Positions 17,765 through 18,735 of a stretch of DNA of 18,735 bases are shown here, in pieces. Every line of letters begins with the position of its first letter. Positions within the stretch are counted from its first letter, which is position 1. Both the position numbers and the translations under genes were made by a program. Source of the DNA: Methylococcaceae bacterium (GTDB taxonomy: Bacteria; Pseudomonadota; Gammaproteobacteria; Methylococcales; Methylococcaceae); assembly GCA_012026715.1 (NCBI GenBank), contig VEPB01000345.1, positions 1 to 18,735 of the forward strand, in the 5' to 3' direction. The notes beneath the pieces were generated by a model that had not been told where the DNA came from, made no database searches, and saw only the letters and a list, made by a program, of their open reading frames with translations.

Positions 17765-17797
17765 ACCTTAGCGCCGGCGCGGTTACGGATCGCTTAC
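17765..17797 (-). promoter_or_regulatory. SARP-like direct-repeat activator site with -10 element, upstream of the five-gene operon
   Basis: On the minus strand GTAAGCG (17797-17791), spacer ATCC, GTAACCG (17786-17780), nine bases, then TAAGGT (17770-17765). The heptamers match at six of seven positions and have an 11-bp period. All spacings equal those of the site at 9906-9938. It would drive the operon from 17632 down, with a leader of about 125 bases. Binding by the encoded wHTH-BTAD regulator is inferred from the known SARP site architecture. The rest of the 262-base gap (17633-17894) shows nothing else I can support. Confidence 0.6.
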
Positions 17798-18280
17798 ACC
17801 AATACGAAATCCGTGGTCTTTCACTTCTCCATACGGAAGATCATGGCCCAGCCTGCCGGTACGCGACCGACCTTCCGACGCACGGCACGGGGATTTAACA
17901 AGGGAAGAGGTAAGAGGTAAGGTCCCGGTCAACTCGCCGGAAATTCAGCGGATACAGTGATCGCAGTGCCATTGGGCGAGGATCGTCCGAAACGCAGGGG
18001 AAGCTGCGATAGTCGTCACGTGCTTCAAGAAAATAGGTCAACCGCGGGCGATAGCGTTCCAATCCGCCGGGCACCGGAACGATCAGGTCGGCGAGGTCGC
18101 TCGGCGCATCCCAGCGCTTGCTGCCGTTGTAAAGCACCATGGGCAACACCGGTGGGAGTCGGCCTTCGGCGGCGAGTTGTCCCGTTCGCACCAAGTCCTG
18201 ATAAAGCAGACTGAGGTAGGCCAGCATGCGAACCGCCATGTAGCGGTCGACCATCGACTGGAATTCGATGAGTAGGTAAC

Positions 18281-18332
18281 CGGTCATGGCACTCGTGCCA
18301 CCCGGGATCATGAAAGCACTCGCGCCACGACC
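18281..18332. repeat. Imperfect tandem repeat at one edge of the insertion
   Basis: Two units of about 22 and 30 bases follow each other: CGGTCATGGCACTCGTGCCA (from 18281) and CGGGATCATGAAAGCACTCG CGCCACGACC in two parts (from 18303). They share CGG-TCATG-GCACTCG-GCCAC, the second with small insertions. GGCAC TC GTGCC inside the first unit is also a short palindrome. It may mark the element end or an older insertion. Confidence 0.5.
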
Positions 18333-18337
18333 GGTTT

Positions 18338-18434
18338 CCCTCACCCCGGCCCTACCCAGGAACCTGCGGCCCATGGCCGCCTCATTTTCCCTTCTCCCTC
18401 TGGGAGAAGGTGGCCCGGAGGGCCGGATGAGGGG
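18338..18434. repeat. REP/MITE-like palindrome, first module
   Basis: CCCTCACCCCGGCCC (18338-18352) pairs imperfectly with GGGCCGGATGAGGG (18420-18433). Inside lie CTTCTCCC-TCT-GGGAGAAG (18391-18409, perfect 8-bp stem) and GGCCC-GGA-GGGCC (18412-18424). The whole could fold as a multi-branched hairpin. This sequence style is a common dispersed repeat in Gammaproteobacteria. Confidence 0.7.
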
Positions 18435-18502
18435 AGAGACCGCACGGTTCCAGGGCACAATCCGCGGGCCATGGGGCCGGGCGGTCTCTCCCGGAGGGAG
18501 AG
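18432..18502. repeat. REP/MITE-like palindrome, second module
   Basis: GGGAGAGACCGC (18432-18443) and GCGGTCTCTCCC (18481-18492) are a perfect 12-bp inverted repeat with a 37-base loop. The second arm overlaps another palindrome, CTCTCCC-GGA-GGGAGAG (18486-18502). This module overlaps the end of the first by three bases, giving alternative folds. Confidence 0.75.
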
Positions 18503-18735
18503 GGAGATCAAGGTGTTCGCTTCGCGACTTTCACAGGAATGTAAAGCCATTCCTGTCCCCAGCGAACCCGCCAGATCACATCGTCCTCACGCTCCCTCAA
18601 GTCGTCGGTGATGTACGAACCACTGACTTTTTCCAGACTGTTGAAATCCAGATGCCGGACCCAGTCCTCCCGGACGAATCCCCGGATCAGATCCGCCACC
18701 ATCTGAGGATGGGAAAAGAGCAGTTTGTAGCTGTG

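Larger units (their letters stand above)
18279..18537. mobile_element. 259-bp palindromic-repeat insertion splitting the Rpn-family gene
   Basis: The flanking bases encode WLYI and YLLIEFQ, which should be adjacent in the protein, so about 259 bases were inserted. The insert encodes no protein. It is built of nested palindromes (listed separately) of the CCCTCACCCCGGCCC / TCTCCCTCTGGGAGA type that is dispersed in many gammaproteobacterial genomes. I see no unambiguous target duplication; TTAC occurs at both edges. It could be a MITE or REP-like element, or several insertions in succession. Confidence 0.65.
17895..18735 (-). pseudogene. Rpn/YhgA-family nuclease (putative transposase), interrupted and truncated; runs off right edge
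   Basis: Two pieces of one gene are present. The upstream piece (18735-18538) encodes HSYKLLFSHPQMVADLIRGF, then LEKVSGSYITDDLRERED and VIWRVRWGQEWLYI, the N-terminal PD-(D/E)XK part of the Rpn family. The downstream piece (18278-17895) continues with YLLIEFQSMVDRYMAVRML, YLSLLYQDLVRTGQL and LPPVLPMVLYNG. The two are separated by 259 bases, which also shifts the frame by one. The C-terminus after about 17990 no longer resembles the family (ends DLTSYLFPC), suggesting a frameshift or deletion. Intact relatives are about 300 residues and promote recA-independent recombination. The 187-codon open frame from 18458 is partly insert sequence and is not a real start. Confidence 0.82.

Overview
The window is GC-rich gammaproteobacterial chromosome. 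The left half carries the conserved block algU/rpoE, mucA/rseA, mucB/rseB, rseC, mucD, lepA, lepB and the start of a DUF4845 gene, with nadB divergent from algU. This arrangement is typical of Gammaproteobacteria; having mucD between rseC and lepA is closer to Pseudomonas or Methylococcus-like genomes than to E. coli. The exact genus cannot be fixed from sequence reading alone.

Region 1 (1-6703, minus strand) is one tightly packed envelope-stress and protein-export operon. From algU onward come the sigma factor, its membrane anti-sigma factor, the periplasmic RseB sensor, RseC, the DegP-like protease MucD, the ribosomal GTPase LepA, signal peptidase I and a DUF4845 membrane protein. Gaps are between -4 and about 50 bases, and several junctions overlap (GTGA, TGATG). 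Region 2 (6704-8570) is the divergent intergenic region and nadB on the plus strand.

Region 3 (8802-17632, all minus strand) is an accessory cluster. It has a secreted beta-propeller protein, a 1068-residue regulator (MalT-like STAND ATPase, TPR-like region, then a C-terminal OmpR-type winged helix and BTAD domain as in SARP regulators), and five genes of unknown function. Those five encode a small secreted cysteine-containing protein, a secreted protein with a carbohydrate-binding-like C-terminal half, two proteins of unknown fold, and a GVxG-repeat protein resembling tail-fibre or beta-solenoid proteins. The most interesting observation is a pair of nearly identical sites. Each has two heptamers of the form GTAAnnG separated by four bases (11-bp period), then nine bases, then a TAnnGT -10-like element. 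One lies upstream of the propeller gene and one upstream of the five-gene operon, on either side of the regulator gene. This is the architecture known for SARP-activated promoters, so the regulator, the operon and the propeller probably form one regulon.

Region 4 (17895-18735) is a decayed Rpn/YhgA-type nuclease-transposase gene that runs off the right edge. It is split by about 259 bp of palindromic repeat sequence and is also truncated at its C-terminus. I see no tRNA, rRNA, CRISPR array or complete insertion sequence.
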